Shown here: in pieces, positions 16,601 to 28,109 of the stretch
How the letters are laid out: each line of letters opens with the position of its first letter
Numbering within the stretch: the first letter of the stretch is position 1
Assembly (NCBI RefSeq): GCF_964340395.1
Contig: NC_135564.1
Location: 10,877,391 to 10,937,390 of the forward strand
Length of the DNA: 60,000 nucleotides
Direction of reading: 5' to 3'
Source of the DNA: Glandiceps talaboti
Taxonomy: Eukaryota; Hemichordata; Enteropneusta; Spengelidae
The notes under the pieces: generated by a model
Told to the model about the DNA's origin: nothing
What the model saw: only the letters and a program-made list of their open reading frames with translations
Database searches by the model: none
Translations under genes and position numbers: made by a program

Positions 16601-18119
16601 TCAATTGAAGTAGCAATATACAGAATACCTTGGCGATTCGCTCGTGACTCGTGAGATATGGTGTTGATACACATACAACTTCAAATGTAGTAAAAACAAT
16701 TACAGAGGTGCCGTGTGCAGTGGGGATGTAGAAGTTGACAATTTATCACTCTGTTATCAGTTGGAATCATTCTCGCAAACCAGAGCTGTTATTTCTTTCG
16801 CGACACATGCTATTTTGCGGTGCGTCTTTGACGGTGCCGTAAAAGAGGCTGTGGTTTACGACGATGTTTGGAATGTAAACAATTGAAGCCCTGAAAATCA
16901 TCAAATCCATCATGATTCAATTGTGCAGTTGTTAGCTCTTGATATTGATAAAACATCTCCTAATCGTAGTAGACAGATACGTGGTAATTTTAATAGACGA
17001 AGTACTCTATTTTAGGTTTCATGCGAATAGATTATGTAAATTTCAATGCACAGCTGTAAGAATCAAGATAAGGTGTATTACGAAATCAACAAATTGAAAT
17101 AGACACAAGAATAAATTAATTAACCGTTAACGCGATTCATATAGTGGAATCATGTCGCTTTGGACATGTAATATGTATATTTGATAAATAAATTGTCAAG
17201 TTATCCGTATTTGTCAGATTCACCCTCACAACTCTCAATGGGTGACATTAAACAAAGGGAAGAACAAACATCACACGAATCATGCTACTACAAATTAGTT
17301 TATAATCTATACAAGTGTTCTTTCCGTAGGGAAAGTCGTTATTCTCGCAAAGAAATGTGTACTGCCCCCACTGGACGAAGGGTAAACGACTCAAAACCTA
17401 TCACAAATTCACTCGGCAGTTGCAATTGGATTGCTCATTAACCGAATTCTACCTCTCCAGTCTGAAACTAAAACCCCGTGGGGACGCGATAATGTCATCA
17501 CGTTTATAAGAACGCAGTCGAGTCGGGAGTAGCACACATTTCTGTGCTAGAATAACGACTGTCCATATACGTGAGTGGAGATGATCGTAGCATGGAAGTA
17601 GAACCCCTTCCATGATCGTAGTAATCGCGATACGTCGTTTAGAAACTAGACTATAGAGGTAGGGGAAATGTATTCAAGTCAAAACGTTGCCATATATAGA
17701 GTGTAGACAAGGAAAACAACAATCTAAGAAATACTACACGCCCCTATGGCATGAAAGTGACAAGTGATTTGATTTATCAAATTGAAACCTTCAGTGCTGA
17801 GATTAGTCTGTAAGGCACGCCGTGACGGGGCGCCCTCACACATCGGTCAACCACTATGTGAGAGGAGGCCGGTGTATATCTTACAGTCTATGCTGAGATA
17901 AAAGGTGATTTTTTTTTTAATGTCGCAATAAGTAACAAAATACACATCAGCAGAATGAGAATTTTCTTCATAATACCCGTTTATACTTTTGTTGTAAAAT
18001 TGACATACAGGAATAACAGCAATATAATTCCAGTAGAATAGATCTGAAATACTTATATAAACTGCAATACCTCAAGATCACAAAAATTAAAACCAGGTTG
18101 CACGCTCATCATAAAATCG
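16601..18119. other. T2-T3 intergenic region with dispersed repeats
   Basis: No gene is seen. It contains the second copy of the 95-100 bp inverted-repeat element (16766-16866, ends atcattctcgcaaacc and ggtttacgacgatg), a short inverted repeat near 17588-17624 (gatcgtagcatggaag / cttccatgatcgtag), and the dispersed repeat at 17805-17890. Confidence 0.55.
17805..17890. repeat. Dispersed repeat, copy 2 (gggcgccctc / cttacagtct family)
   Basis: The text agattagtctgtaaggcacg...gggcgccctcacacatcggtc...tcttacagtcta matches the reverse complement of the repeat at 5050-5165. It is non-coding, with imperfect inverted ends (agtctgtaag / cttacagtct). Confidence 0.6.
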
Positions 18120-18133
18120 CCACAAGAGGGCGC
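18120..18133 (+). promoter_or_regulatory. CTCF-like site upstream of T3
   Basis: CCACAAGAGGGCGC fits the bilaterian CTCF core (CCACnAGrkGGCGC). It lies about 130 bp upstream of the putative T3 untranslated exon. It is a motif match only. Confidence 0.35.
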
Positions 18134-18199
18134 ACTGTGGGGTCACGCTATCCAAAACGTATCCCCGAGGTTAAAGTTCGTATTAAAACTGGAGAACAG

Positions 18200-18265
18200 T
18201 CTTCTTTTGCCGAGTTTAGCCACGAAGTTATATGGTTGAGTAAAGCTCGAGACCCTTGACTACAG
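18200..18265 (+). other. Putative 5' UTR exon of T3 (3' boundary 18265)
   Basis: gactacag/gtgagt is a strong donor in the same relative position as the untranslated-exon donors of T4-T9, about 1.1 kb before the coding first exon. The 5' end is not determinable. Confidence 0.4.
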
Positions 18266-18533
18266 GTGAGTTTTGATTATGTTTAATGTTGGTGTAGATA
18301 ACACTTGGAACGCCGCAATCTGGTAATGTGACGTTGCAGTTTTTGTAGTAAATTGTACATGTAAAATTGTAATTTGTATTGACTATGTTACTAGACCAAT
18401 GGCATCAGAAGTCAATGTTCTATAGCCCGGTGTTATACAGAAAACACCTCTTCAGTTTCAAAACTACAACTGTGACTCTCCATATTATATTTGTACTGAT
18501 ATTAGTTGGCGTAAATCATAGACCACCTTTGCC

Positions 18534-18642
18534 ACAGGTACTCGAATCAATCTGTATGATTAAAAAAAAAAATATGTATGGTAAATCTTGTTTACCATAC
18601 ATATTTTTTTTGAAATCATACAGATTGATTCGAGTACCTGTG
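18534..18642. mobile_element. 109-bp palindromic insertion with 9-bp target duplication
   Basis: Arms of about 50 bp (ACAGGTACTCGAATCAATCT ... AGATTGATTCGAGTACCTGT) are almost perfect inverted repeats around a short centre. ACCTTTGCC flanks it directly on both sides (18525-18533 and 18643-18651). A 9-bp duplication is typical of Mutator-like (MULE) transposition. It lies in the inferred T3 5' UTR intron. Confidence 0.8.
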
Positions 18643-19353
18643 ACCTTTGCCGTAGTTCATGGTGTGAATAAACTTTACTCACCTTTGAACCTTATTCAAA
18701 CCTATCGGCGTCCAAGTCAAGTATAGTGTACTGTGTCCCTCTGTGATAGAGGGACTGTGATAGTACCGAACAACGGTCGACTACCAGACATCATATCAGA
18801 ATATCCATCCAGATTAAACAACGCTTTTATTATACACGGCAACATTTTTCTCTCATAAGCTGTGGTGTAAAATTACGAGAACATAGCAGAATTGAAATGA
18901 TTTCTTTCATTTAAATAAATAACAATATATGTATATTAAACGCGATACCATGTATGAAGTAAAGCGTATGAATTACAATCTAAGTGTAATAAAGTGCTGT
19001 TGGACAGTAATGTCGTAATGGGAACGCCCCTTCCCTGCCAAAACATTGCGTTGGTACGCCCCCTAGCCTCGCTAAGCTAATATATTGACCAAGACACTTT
19101 TGGGGCAGACATCATCAAGGCAAGGAGCCGTATATCAGTGAATTCACTTACGTAAAGTTAAATGAAGAGGAGGGGAAATCGTACTTTTCTACCCATTCAA
19201 TTAAATAAGAAATGAAAAATGATAAAGTTCGACTGCGCACTATCTTTTGTTACTAATTTGTAACTACAATATCATCTTTCTGAGTGACTTCTTCTCATTT
19301 CTACTTCTAGAAACCTTCCAACAACTGTTATTTGTGCAGATATTTCTTAAAGC

Positions 19354-19564
19354 ATGGAGCCTACTTTATCGGATGATGGTAAACAAGTGCATATTATGTT
19401 TAGACAACTGCCGTATGACTATTTTGACAGACGAGGTTAGTTTTTTTTAATTATGTATGTATGTATGTATGTATGTATGTATGTATGTATGTATGTATGT
19501 ATGTATATGTATGTATGGATGGATGGATGGATGGATGGATGGATGGATGGATGGGTGGGTGGAT

Positions 19565-19598
<34 letters not shown>

Positions 19599-19822
19599 AT
19601 GTATGTATGTGTGTATGTATGTATGTATGTATGTATGTATGTATGTATGTATGTATGTATGCATGCATGCATGGATGGATGGATGTGTGTGTATGGATGG
19701 GTGGATGTGTGTGTGTGTGTGTGTGTGGATGGATGTATGTATGTATGTATGTATGTATGTATGTATGTATGTATGTATGTATGTATGTATGTATGTATGT
19801 ATACATGCATGGATGGATGGAT

Positions 19823-19871
<49 letters not shown>

Positions 19872-20938
19872 GAAAGTAATATATAGGCATTATAGGCATA
19901 GTTAAAATAATAATTATTCAGAAACTGGAATGGAATAACTACGATGATGGCAATTTATACCTCAGCTGTAAAATGGAAATTCTATATAGTACATGTTCAT
20001 TGACCTTTGTGAACTTTTACACCTCGGTGTTGCACTTTAGTACCAAATTATTGACCCATTTCAACAATATTTAAAATATATCGGTCTCAATAAAGGTACT
20101 GCTTTTGATATATCAAATTTGTAATTACTTCTGATAATATCAGAAATCAAAATAAAATTAACTTTGTAGTTTTAATTTGTCTTCTACAGGTGCTATCAAT
20201 GTATGGAAGCTAGCTACAATGGCTCAAGCAATACGATCACCTTCTTTCAGGTTGATCTTGAGGAATGTCCAGGATGAATTCAGGAAAAAGCGTACAACGG
20301 TATTTGTGAAAACCCAGGACCTTAGCATCTACCCATCTGTTTACACCAAAGTAAATCGTCACGTGCCACTTAGGGGCATTTGTACCGTCCAACACATTGG
20401 TAAATCTTCAATTGATTTGATGCAGGAAATACGTATAGCCAAAAGTGGCGAACTTGTTTGTCGCACAGCTACTCTGATGGTGCAAGCTGATAGAAAGACT
20501 CGGAGGCCTCTCCAGCTTCCTGAAGATGTATATACGACAGCTAAGCGGTCTGTGCATGGAGTGAAACATTTTTATATGAGTCCCATCTCGGATGTGCCAC
20601 CACCATCAGCGTACACTTATCGGGTGATAGTGGCTCATAGCGATATAGATGCTAATGGTCATGTCAACCAGTCCAATTTTATCAAGTTCTGTATGGACTG
20701 TGCTGCATGTGGTGCCATAGACCATTCCTACACGATCTTCAGAAAGGACATTGCTTTGTACCCTGTTCGGTCACTGTCAGTCTTGTATATTGGCGAGGGT
20801 GTTGCTCGAGATCAACTTGAAGTCATTTCATGGGAAAATAAACAAAAACCATACATTTTGTATTTCATTATCAAGAGAAGAGGGGTGGACATATTTCATA
20901 GCATTGTTAGATTTAATGTTGACAGTCCAAAGCTTTAA
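19354..20938 (+). CDS. T3: double-hotdog acyl-thioesterase, canonical active site (exons 19354-19435 and 20190-20938)
   Basis: Exon 1 (82 nt) starts [19 protein letters not shown] and ends YFDRR with donor acgag/gttagt; exon 2 starts after gtcttctacag with the split Gly28. The product is 276 residues. Hotdog 1 contains the FDRRG motif, LSIYPSVY, and [18 protein letters not shown]; the order FDRxG...tail-swapping helix...GEL..R...[11 protein letters not shown] parallels FatB hotdog 1. Hotdog 2 has [18 protein letters not shown] with the complete Asp-x-Asn-x-His set, then Glu in [17 protein letters not shown]3 is the closest relative of T1 in the window despite the opposite strand. The intron is filled by a microsatellite cluster. 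An AATAAA at 21396-21401 is a plausible 3' end. Confidence 0.87.
19454..19868. repeat. Compound (GTAT)/(GGAT)/(GT) microsatellite in the T3 intron
   Basis: About 415 bp of alternating tetranucleotide and dinucleotide blocks (GTAT, GGAT, GT) repeat in a higher-order pattern two to three times. It starts 18 bp after the exon 1 donor. All ORFs across it are artefacts. Confidence 0.97.
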
Positions 20939-21548
20939 TCTTCAACTGATAAAGCCTTCACATAGAGATAACCAACCACAATGTCAGTCCAAATGAGATT
21001 ACGTCAAAGAGGATATGGATTCCACATGCATAATGAGATGTCTCATAATGAGCTCTAACCTATACATGGAGATACTTAGCCAGCCACCTTCCATCTTGAT
21101 TTGGGAGAAAGAAATTATCACCATGGTTGCTACTGGTAGAGAGGGAGCACTTCCAATGATGAAAAAAATGATGAAAATAATACCATGCAGGAGGCCATTT
21201 AGAGGCATAACATAACAAACCATAGACATACTCAAAATACTTGAATATGGTCTTAAAACACCAAACAGTTTTACGCAGTGCATATTATCAGGCTATGAAG
21301 TGTATTTTTGTGTGGCAAAGCTGCAAGATATTTTGCAGATTTGCACTTGGTAAATGACTTCTTCTGAAGTTTAATTTGATTCCAAAAACAAACACAATAA
21401 AGAGCAAAATATTTTAAGAATTTCAGAATTTTGATGGTCCACTGATTTCTCCTCAGCCCCATCCTATTGTCGTAAATTCTACTCGTTCCTTTAGTGCACG
21501 TTGGGTATGCAACAGTTTAGTTTAATCTCAGTTCACTCTTGTATGCGT
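20939..21548. other. T3 3' region
   Basis: Probable 3' UTR to the AATAAA at 21396-21401, then non-coding DNA up to the inverted-repeat element. No other gene is seen. Confidence 0.4.
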
Positions 21549-21696
21549 CGGTGAGTATCAATCTGCTAAGACAGTGCTCTATACCGCAGTGGCAGAGCGC
21601 AATAGTTTTGGTAGTACTGGAACTCTTTCTTGGTTGTAACTCGGAGTTTGACGCATTGCGCGAGTTACAACCAAGAAAGAGTTCCAGTACTACCAA

Positions 21697-21775
<79 letters not shown>

Positions 21776-21904
21776 ACGTTGTCTGATGATCGCACTATGC
21801 ATGAAACTCCGAGTTACAACTAAGAAAGAGTTCCGGAACTATCAAAACTATTGCGCTCTGCCACTGCGGTATAGAGCACTGTCTTAGCAGATTGATACTC
21901 ACCG
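21549..21904. mobile_element. Fold-back inverted-repeat element with nested third arm and (TA)n core
   Basis: The left arm (cggtgagtatcaatctgcta...gcgcaatagttttggtagta) recurs inverted at the right end (21806-21904). The inner segment of the arm (gttacaaccaagaaagagtt region) occurs a third time, inverted, at about 21660-21700, just before a 70-bp (TA)n. A second (TA)n of about 78 bp follows the right end (21906-21983). This looks like one MITE inserted into or rearranged with another copy of itself. Confidence 0.75.
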
Positions 21905-21905
21905 A

Positions 21906-21906
21906 G

Positions 21907-21983
<77 letters not shown>
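21906..21983. repeat. (TA)n microsatellite
   Basis: About 39 uninterrupted TA units abut the right end of the fold-back element. Confidence 0.95.
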
Positions 21984-21987
<4 letters not shown>

Positions 21988-22139
21988 TGTTTGAACTAAA
22001 GAATTTATGTAAGAAACAGGGACAAGAACAAAATATTTACATACACCACATTTCAGACAAGGCTATATGCCATTGTAGAAAAGGATTTTTTCTTCCATCA
22101 TAATCCAAAACACAATGACCCCCTATCCACAATTTTCAA

Positions 22140-22235
22140 AACAGCATGACCCCCCCCCCCCTCTGCCAATTTCAAAAACAGAGGGACCCCCTACAAATCC
22201 ACCACCGCCCCCCAGGCCGAAGAAACTGACCGGTC
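22140..22235. mobile_element. Right-end fragment related to the GGGACCGG-type inverted-repeat element
   Basis: The C-rich text ends gaccggtccc and is followed by TAAgtctcaaagtgccg. The outer sequence matches 33628-33650 (attaatctcaaagtgccg), where no element is present, so the end falls at a TAA. The terminus resembles the 1.56-kb element at 44895-46451. A left end was not identified. Confidence 0.5.
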
Positions 22236-22387
22236 CCTAAGTCTCAAAGTGCCGACATGAAAACACAGACACATCTTGACAAACTTCCACTGTGGCAACC
22301 ATATCACGCGTACGTGACCCGGAACTGGAACTTCATAGAACTAAATACCGTCAGTTGAAACACAGTGTAACGACTATTAGCCTCAAG

Positions 22388-22620
22388 GCAGCGTGCGACC
22401 CACTTCTGTTCTTCCATTTGTATCAATGACCTTCCACTCTGGCTCCAATAATACACAATCCATCGCCACACTGACGATATCAACATCTTACAAGCTGCTT
22501 CTATCTCCAACCTTGATACGTTACACGATAGATGAACTGATCAATGAAATTGACAATCTTACAGCGTCATGCAAATTACTCACTAGAAACTAGAGTCACG
22601 TCGACATTACAAGCTCATAC
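22388..22620 (+). mobile_element. Non-LTR retrotransposon reverse-transcriptase fragment, copy in T4
   Basis: This is a truncated homologue of the RT palm segment at 29290-29560 (caatgaccttccactctggc...gatatcaacatcttacaagc). It is interrupted by stops and frameshifts and is dead. It lies in the T4 upstream region in the same order as in T5 and T6. Confidence 0.7.
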
Positions 22621-22775
22621 ACTAAGCTAAAATTCTGACATTTTCAGGCATGAATCTACAAATGAGCATATTATAAATTATCTTTTGAACAAAAGCAGAG
22701 TAACATCCAATAGCAGTGACTACATGCATTTCATTGAGATAGGTCGAATGAGGTCAATCAACTTTCATAGTTCAG

Positions 22776-22835
22776 TGACGTCATTTTGAAGTCGTCCATA
22801 TTTGATAGTAGTTCGGTCTTTGACGAGATTAAAAG
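22776..22835 (+). promoter_or_regulatory. T4 promoter segment: CRE box and untranslated exon ending at 22835
   Basis: TGACGTCA at 22776-22783 lies 59 bp before the donor attaaaag/gtgagttc. The same box and donor occur in T5, T6 and T7. The matching acceptor is ctctgcaacag ending at 24577, 37 bp before the T4 ATG. Confidence 0.55.
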
Positions 22836-23338
22836 GTGAGTTCTTTAGTTATTTTTACACGTGCTTTGTGGCAAGACTGTCAATGTATGCCGTTTCCATC
22901 GATGTCAAGATCCCGGGGCAATAATTCATTGATTGATATGTTATCGTTGACTGCATGTAATGACTACGGGTTTGTTAGAACCAATAGCACCACATCACGT
23001 TGACAAAGGAATGGACAATCACTGGGCTTTGACCACGTCCGGAGACCTTTGAAATGTGGAGGTAATATCATGCCTGTAGAATGAACTTTAACCCCTGTGA
23101 TGCCCACTTCAAACATTAGCGTGCTTATAATTATATGGATGTTTAATGTTCCACAGTCGCAGCAATAATAAAGATTCATAAACCATAAATAAGTCACTAG
23201 TAAAAAGTCACATGATATAACAAAACGTCACTTGTAGTAAAATAAATCCACTTGTAATAAAAAAAGTCACTCGTACAAAAATGTTACCTGTAAATAAAAA
23301 TCACTGATAATGAAAGAGTCACTTGTCAAAGTTGCTTA

Positions 23339-24127
23339 GGGAGCCTTCAGTATTTACAAGGGGGGAGCGTCGGGGGGGGGGGGGTCAAAGTTTACAAACC
23401 TGTTCTTGGGGGGGGGGGGTCATATTTTACATTACAACGTTTGGGGGAGGGTCACATTTTACAATCCGTAGTTTTGTGACCAAATTGAAGATTCAATTGT
23501 CAATTTGTTTTGTGTGTTTTGAGATGTAAAAGTAAGATGAGCACTCAACATTTATTTTTACGAGTACTTTACATGCCAAAATACAAAATAAAAATACATA
23601 TATTGTAAGAAAATTGTTTAATAAAACGATGCATTTTGTTGAGTGTACCATCTCACCTTATCACTCACACTGTCCGTGAATGTTGTTGTTAAAATATGAT
23701 GGTGATGGTAGCAGTGATGATGACGATGACGACGACGACGACGACGACGATGATGATGATGACGATGATGATGATGATGAGTATGCACAACATGGAAAGC
23801 ATGTTTTAGATACTAACTAGATTGTGTATGATTATAAGAGAAAGGTAACTAGCCAGTATTTTACTGTTTGCCACTTTATATGTACAAATATTGCTTTCTA
23901 ATACAGAGTCAAATTCATTTAATGTGTATGTATAGATATAATGGGAATATTGATTAACGTTCAGTATATGCAATTGTCATGGGGAGGGTCATGCATGTTT
24001 TACAAAATGGGACAAAAGGGAGGGTCACTTTTTACACAAATAGAGAATGGGGGGGGGGGTCATGTTTTACTTAACAGACCATGTATGATTTCCTCCGGCC
24101 CTTCCCCTGTAAATACTGAAGGCTCCC
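23339..24127. mobile_element. 789-bp inverted-repeat transposon with TTA target duplication
   Basis: Left end GGGAGCCTTCAGTATTTACA, right end TGTAAATACTGAAGGCTCCC: a perfect 20-bp terminal inverted repeat. It is flanked by TTA (23336-23338 and 24128-24130). T5 (30317-30319) and T6 (36176-36178) show the empty site with one TTA and matching flanks (gttgc/ataaaa). The interior is G-rich near both ends with a (GAC/GAT)n core at 23716-23779 and no transposase. Length and TSD fit a non-autonomous PIF/Harbinger-like element. It sits in the T4 5' UTR intron. Confidence 0.88.
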
Positions 24128-24613
24128 TTATAAAAAAACAACTTCGGAAGCTAGGATATGCATGTGCTTTATATGCGTTCAGATATTGGAAGCCGATAGG
24201 CTTTTTGTAGAACGCAAGTGGTGTGGTTGTACTTTCTGGTTTTGATGATAAATCGAACTGTAGTGTATTATACAAGCTGTAGTTTCTTTAAATGTACTAC
24301 TGAGACGGATACCATACAATAAGCTGTTGCAATAAACTATCCCGGATGTAACAAAGGCATGGACTAGTAGTTTGACTGCATCTGATTTTACCAATTAATG
24401 TTCCTAATATGGTGATATGACGATTTGCCGACTTGTGTCACATGCTCCTCCATGTCCATAATCAAACGTAGTGCTAAGGTTTCATATCACATACATCTTT
24501 TTCCACTATGTCCATCGGCATTAATGCGACCCCAAAGTTATTTTTTGTGTTAGACTCCACTTTTTTCTCTGCAACAGGGTAAAACTTAACCAACCTGTAT
24601 ATGCATATTCAAA

Positions 24614-26840
24614 ATGGAAACTCATGAATCCAAAGACGGGAAACAACTCAATGTCCACTGTAAAGAGTATACATCAAGCTTGTTTGACAGAACTGGTGAG
24701 TTTCAAAGATTTTTGTTTAATTTTGCATATCACTATTTTAAGTACAAATGAACTGAGGTTCAGTAGTGCTATAGGCATGATGAAATATGTGTTTGTACTT
24801 GTGTTCCTTTGTATATGTATGACGTGTGTGTGCGAGTAATAATAGATAGTGAGTGAATTATTGAACTTAAACTCAAAAACCGCTGGACCGATTCTTTTGT
24901 TATATAGTGTGGACGTTACTTACACTGTGAAGATGAAAACGATTTGTTAAAATAAAAGTGATGGCACAACAGCTGTGCATAGCCATAGTCAAACATAGTC
25001 AATTATGGTAAAAACCCTAATGTATAAAATTAACCGACAGATTGGTCTGAAATTTGGTAGCGATGCTCTTTTGCATGAGTTAAAGAAGAATTGTTCATGA
25101 CATGATCCCATGACATGTTCATGACATGATTTGCAAATTTGGTCCGAAATGTGACTTTTTGATGACAAATCTTTAATTCCAAAACTACTTGTCAGATTGG
25201 CAAAATAATATTTTGATAAATGATAATTTTGACATATTGACGCAACTGACCCTAGCAACCACCACTAAGCCCACAATAACAGCCAAATTGCTATATATTT
25301 TGCAAAGAGTAAAGCATTATTGGATAGGCAAGTGAATAAACATTGATAAACATGTGCAAATATGCCTAGCAACAAGACCACGCTCATAACAACAGTCAAA
25401 TTATACTGTATATTGTGAAGATAACAAGAGTGATAGGTAGACAAGTGGACAAACATTCAAAAAAGAACACATATATGCGTACCTACCAACAAGGGCACAC
25501 CATTATCAACAGTCAAATAATAGCATATATTGCGAAGATGACAACTGGGATGGATAGGCAACTTTCATAAAGTGAACACATATATGCCTAGCAACAAAAT
25601 TACGCCTATAGCAACAGCCAAATTATGGTGTATTCTGCATAGATAGCAACATGGATGGATGGACAGATAACTGGATGAAGATTCAAAATTTGACATACAT
25701 TCATCCAAATACTTAAACCTCACATATAGCACAGGGAAATGGTTGTGTACATGGCATCTCAGACCACAGATGGGTATAAATCAATTTGCCAAGACAGAAT
25801 GATCCCTTACATACGAAAGTCTCTGAAACCTACACCATCAATCATCATTGTCCAAAAAATACATTTGTGCTTCAACACCATTAGAGCTGTTTTTGAAATT
25901 CCATGTTAACAAACATTATTGTATATATGTCACTATCCCGACTGAAGTATTGTAATTACTTATAATTTTTAATTTTCATATATCTATTTCTGAAAATTTG
26001 AGTTGTTCTTCAATATGGCTTTACAGGAAATGCACTTTTAAGAGTTGATCAGTTTGCTTATTTACATTATATTTTTATTTTATTTTGTTAGGACGCATGT
26101 CTATCGACAATCTGGGTCGCCATGATTTAATTATTCGAGCTGTAGGAGGGAATCTTGCCAAAGGTTTCCCGACAAGATATTACCCGGTGAATAATCACTC
26201 AACTGTAGTTGCGAAAGCTCAAAAAATAGAAGTATATTCTGTATTCTATTCTGATTGGGGTTCGGATTCGGAGCTAATCAGCACAGCTGAGATACCTCGT
26301 TTCGGAAAAAGCTCATTCGTAATGTCAAACACGACTAAACTGGCAAAGACTAATGATACTTTATACAAGTGTTCAACACTGATAGTCGGATTTGATCTGC
26401 AAACACGAAAAGCAACACCACTTTTGGAGGATGCTGTAGAGAAAAGCAAGCCCTTTCTTTCAGGCCAGGCACCAAAGTTCATGAACCCCCTAAATTGTAA
26501 ACCATCCACTGCATATCGTTATTCGTTTGTTGTACCCCCTAGTGATCTGGACATTCTACTCCATGTTAACAACACCAACTATCTGAAATATTGCACAGAT
26601 TGTGCAACATTTGCAGCCAGGGACCGAGCATATTCTATTTTCACCGAGGACATACAACACTACCACGTTCGCACCATATCAATGTTGTATATCAATGAAA
26701 GTCGATGGGGAGATCGTTTGGAAGTGATTTCATGGGAAGATACTGACAAACCATACATTCTATACTTTGTAATAATGAAAGGAGTGCAGGAAATTTTCCA
26801 CAGCATTGTTGAGTTCAATGTTACCACATCGAGACTGTAG
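24614..26840 (+). CDS. T4: double-hotdog acyl-thioesterase, Leu-type active site (exons 24614-24695 and 26092-26840)
   Basis: Exon 1 (82 nt) starts METHESKDGKQLNVHCKEY and ends LFDRT with donor actg/gtgagt; exon 2 starts after tattttgttag with the split Gly28. The product is 276 residues. Hotdog 1 shows LFDRTGRMSIDNL, reminiscent of the FatB stretch around ADRTASIETL, then KAQKIEVYSVFYSDWGS and PRFGKSSF. Hotdog 2 has PSDLDILLHVNNTNYLKY: the Asp and His of the FatB-type set are kept but the Asn between them is Leu. Glu of YINESRWGDRLEVISW is kept. Two introns flank exon 1, one in the 5' UTR (22836-24577) and one in the coding region. The untranslated exon and CRE box are shared with T5-T7. Confidence 0.88.
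24745..25720. repeat. Intron-resident repeat with degenerate ~100-bp units
   Basis: It starts with the text ttcagtagtgctataggcat shared by the T5, T6 and T7 introns and by 55400-55430. It then carries several degenerate units built on gcctagcaacaagaccacgc / ataacaacagccaaat. Non-coding; probably an old mobile element carried by the gene duplications and also present upstream of T10. Confidence 0.6.
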
Positions 26841-26876
26841 AATATAGCATATCACTGTTATATTACATTATTAGAT

Positions 26877-27684
26877 TAATTTTCTCCAGTATTTATTTTC
26901 AATATGTATATTTATACTGTTCTTTTGTGTCTTATAAGCCCAGTGGGCTGGATGTGGCAACTCTTTAATTTATACAGTACATGTATTTGTGTCTTATAAG
27001 CCCAGTGGGCTGGATGTGGCAACTCTTTAATTTATACAGTACATGTATTTGTGACTTCTAAGCCCAGTGGGCTGGATGTGGCAACTCTTTAATTTATACA
27101 GTACATGTATTTGTGTCTTATAAGCCCAGTGGGCTGGATGTGGCAACTCTTTAATTTATACAGTACATGTATTTGTGTCTTATAAGCCCAGTGGGCTGGA
27201 TGTGGCAACTCTTTCATTTATACAGTACATGTATTTGTGTCTTCTAAGCCCAGTGGGCTGGATGTGGCAACTCTTTAATTTATATGGTACATGTATTTGT
27301 GTCTTCTAAGCCCAGTGGGCTGGATGTGGCAACTCTTTAATTTATACAGTACATGTATTTGTGTCTTCTAAGCCCAGAGGGCCGGATGTGGCAACTCTTT
27401 AATTTATACAGTACATGTATTGTGTCTTCTAAGCCCAGTGGGCTGGATGTGGCAACTCTTTAATTTATATGGTACATGTATTTGTGTCTTCTAAGCCCAG
27501 TTGGCTGGATGTGGCAACTCTTTAATTTATACAGTACATGTATTTGTGTCTTCTAAGCCCAGTGGGCTGGATGTGGCAACTCTTTAATTTATACGGTACA
27601 TGTATTTGTATTGAACGAAATGTTCACTTGGTAAGCCCACATAGGACACGTAAATAAAACAAACAAACAAACAAACAAACAAAC
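26877..27684. mobile_element. Inserted element made largely of an 11-copy, 62-bp minisatellite with (AAAC)n tail
   Basis: Compared with the T5 3' flank, about 0.8 kb is inserted between two copies of ATTAGAT (26870-26876 and 27685-27691). The insert holds 11 units of about 62 bp starting at about 26927, each containing the near-palindrome AGCCCAGTGGGCT and then ggatgtggcaactcttt. It ends gacacgtaaataaaacaaac followed by more AAAC units. An A-rich tail and a 7-bp target duplication suggest retroposition of a SINE-like element. Confidence 0.75.
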
Positions 27685-27841
27685 ATTAGATCATTAATTT
27701 GGCATACGATGATATTTGTCATTGCACATTTTATACATATACAGATACATTTTATTAACAATAGGACCAAAAGGCACCATTCCTCTAAATTGTCTCTCAT
27801 ACAATGCTTTATTATTATATAATATTTAAACCCCTTCACTT

Positions 27842-27878
27842 GTAATAATAATAATAATTATTATAATAATAGTACATG

Positions 27879-27936
<58 letters not shown>

Positions 27937-27960
27937 GCTTAATAATAGTCGTCGTCGTCG

Positions 27961-27993
<33 letters not shown>

Positions 27994-28024
27994 CCAACAC
28001 CACCACGACCATCATCATCATCTG
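27842..28024. repeat. (AAT)n and (CAT)n microsatellite
   Basis: An AAT run (27842-27934) is followed by a CGT/CAT run (27950-28024) between T4 and the T5 RT fragment. Confidence 0.95.
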
Positions 28025-28109
28025 ACATCCGATTAGTCCAACTGTCAACTGTCTTAGAATGGCATGTCCAGTCAGCATTATTCCCAATCATCTTCCGCTG
28101 ATGACATTG

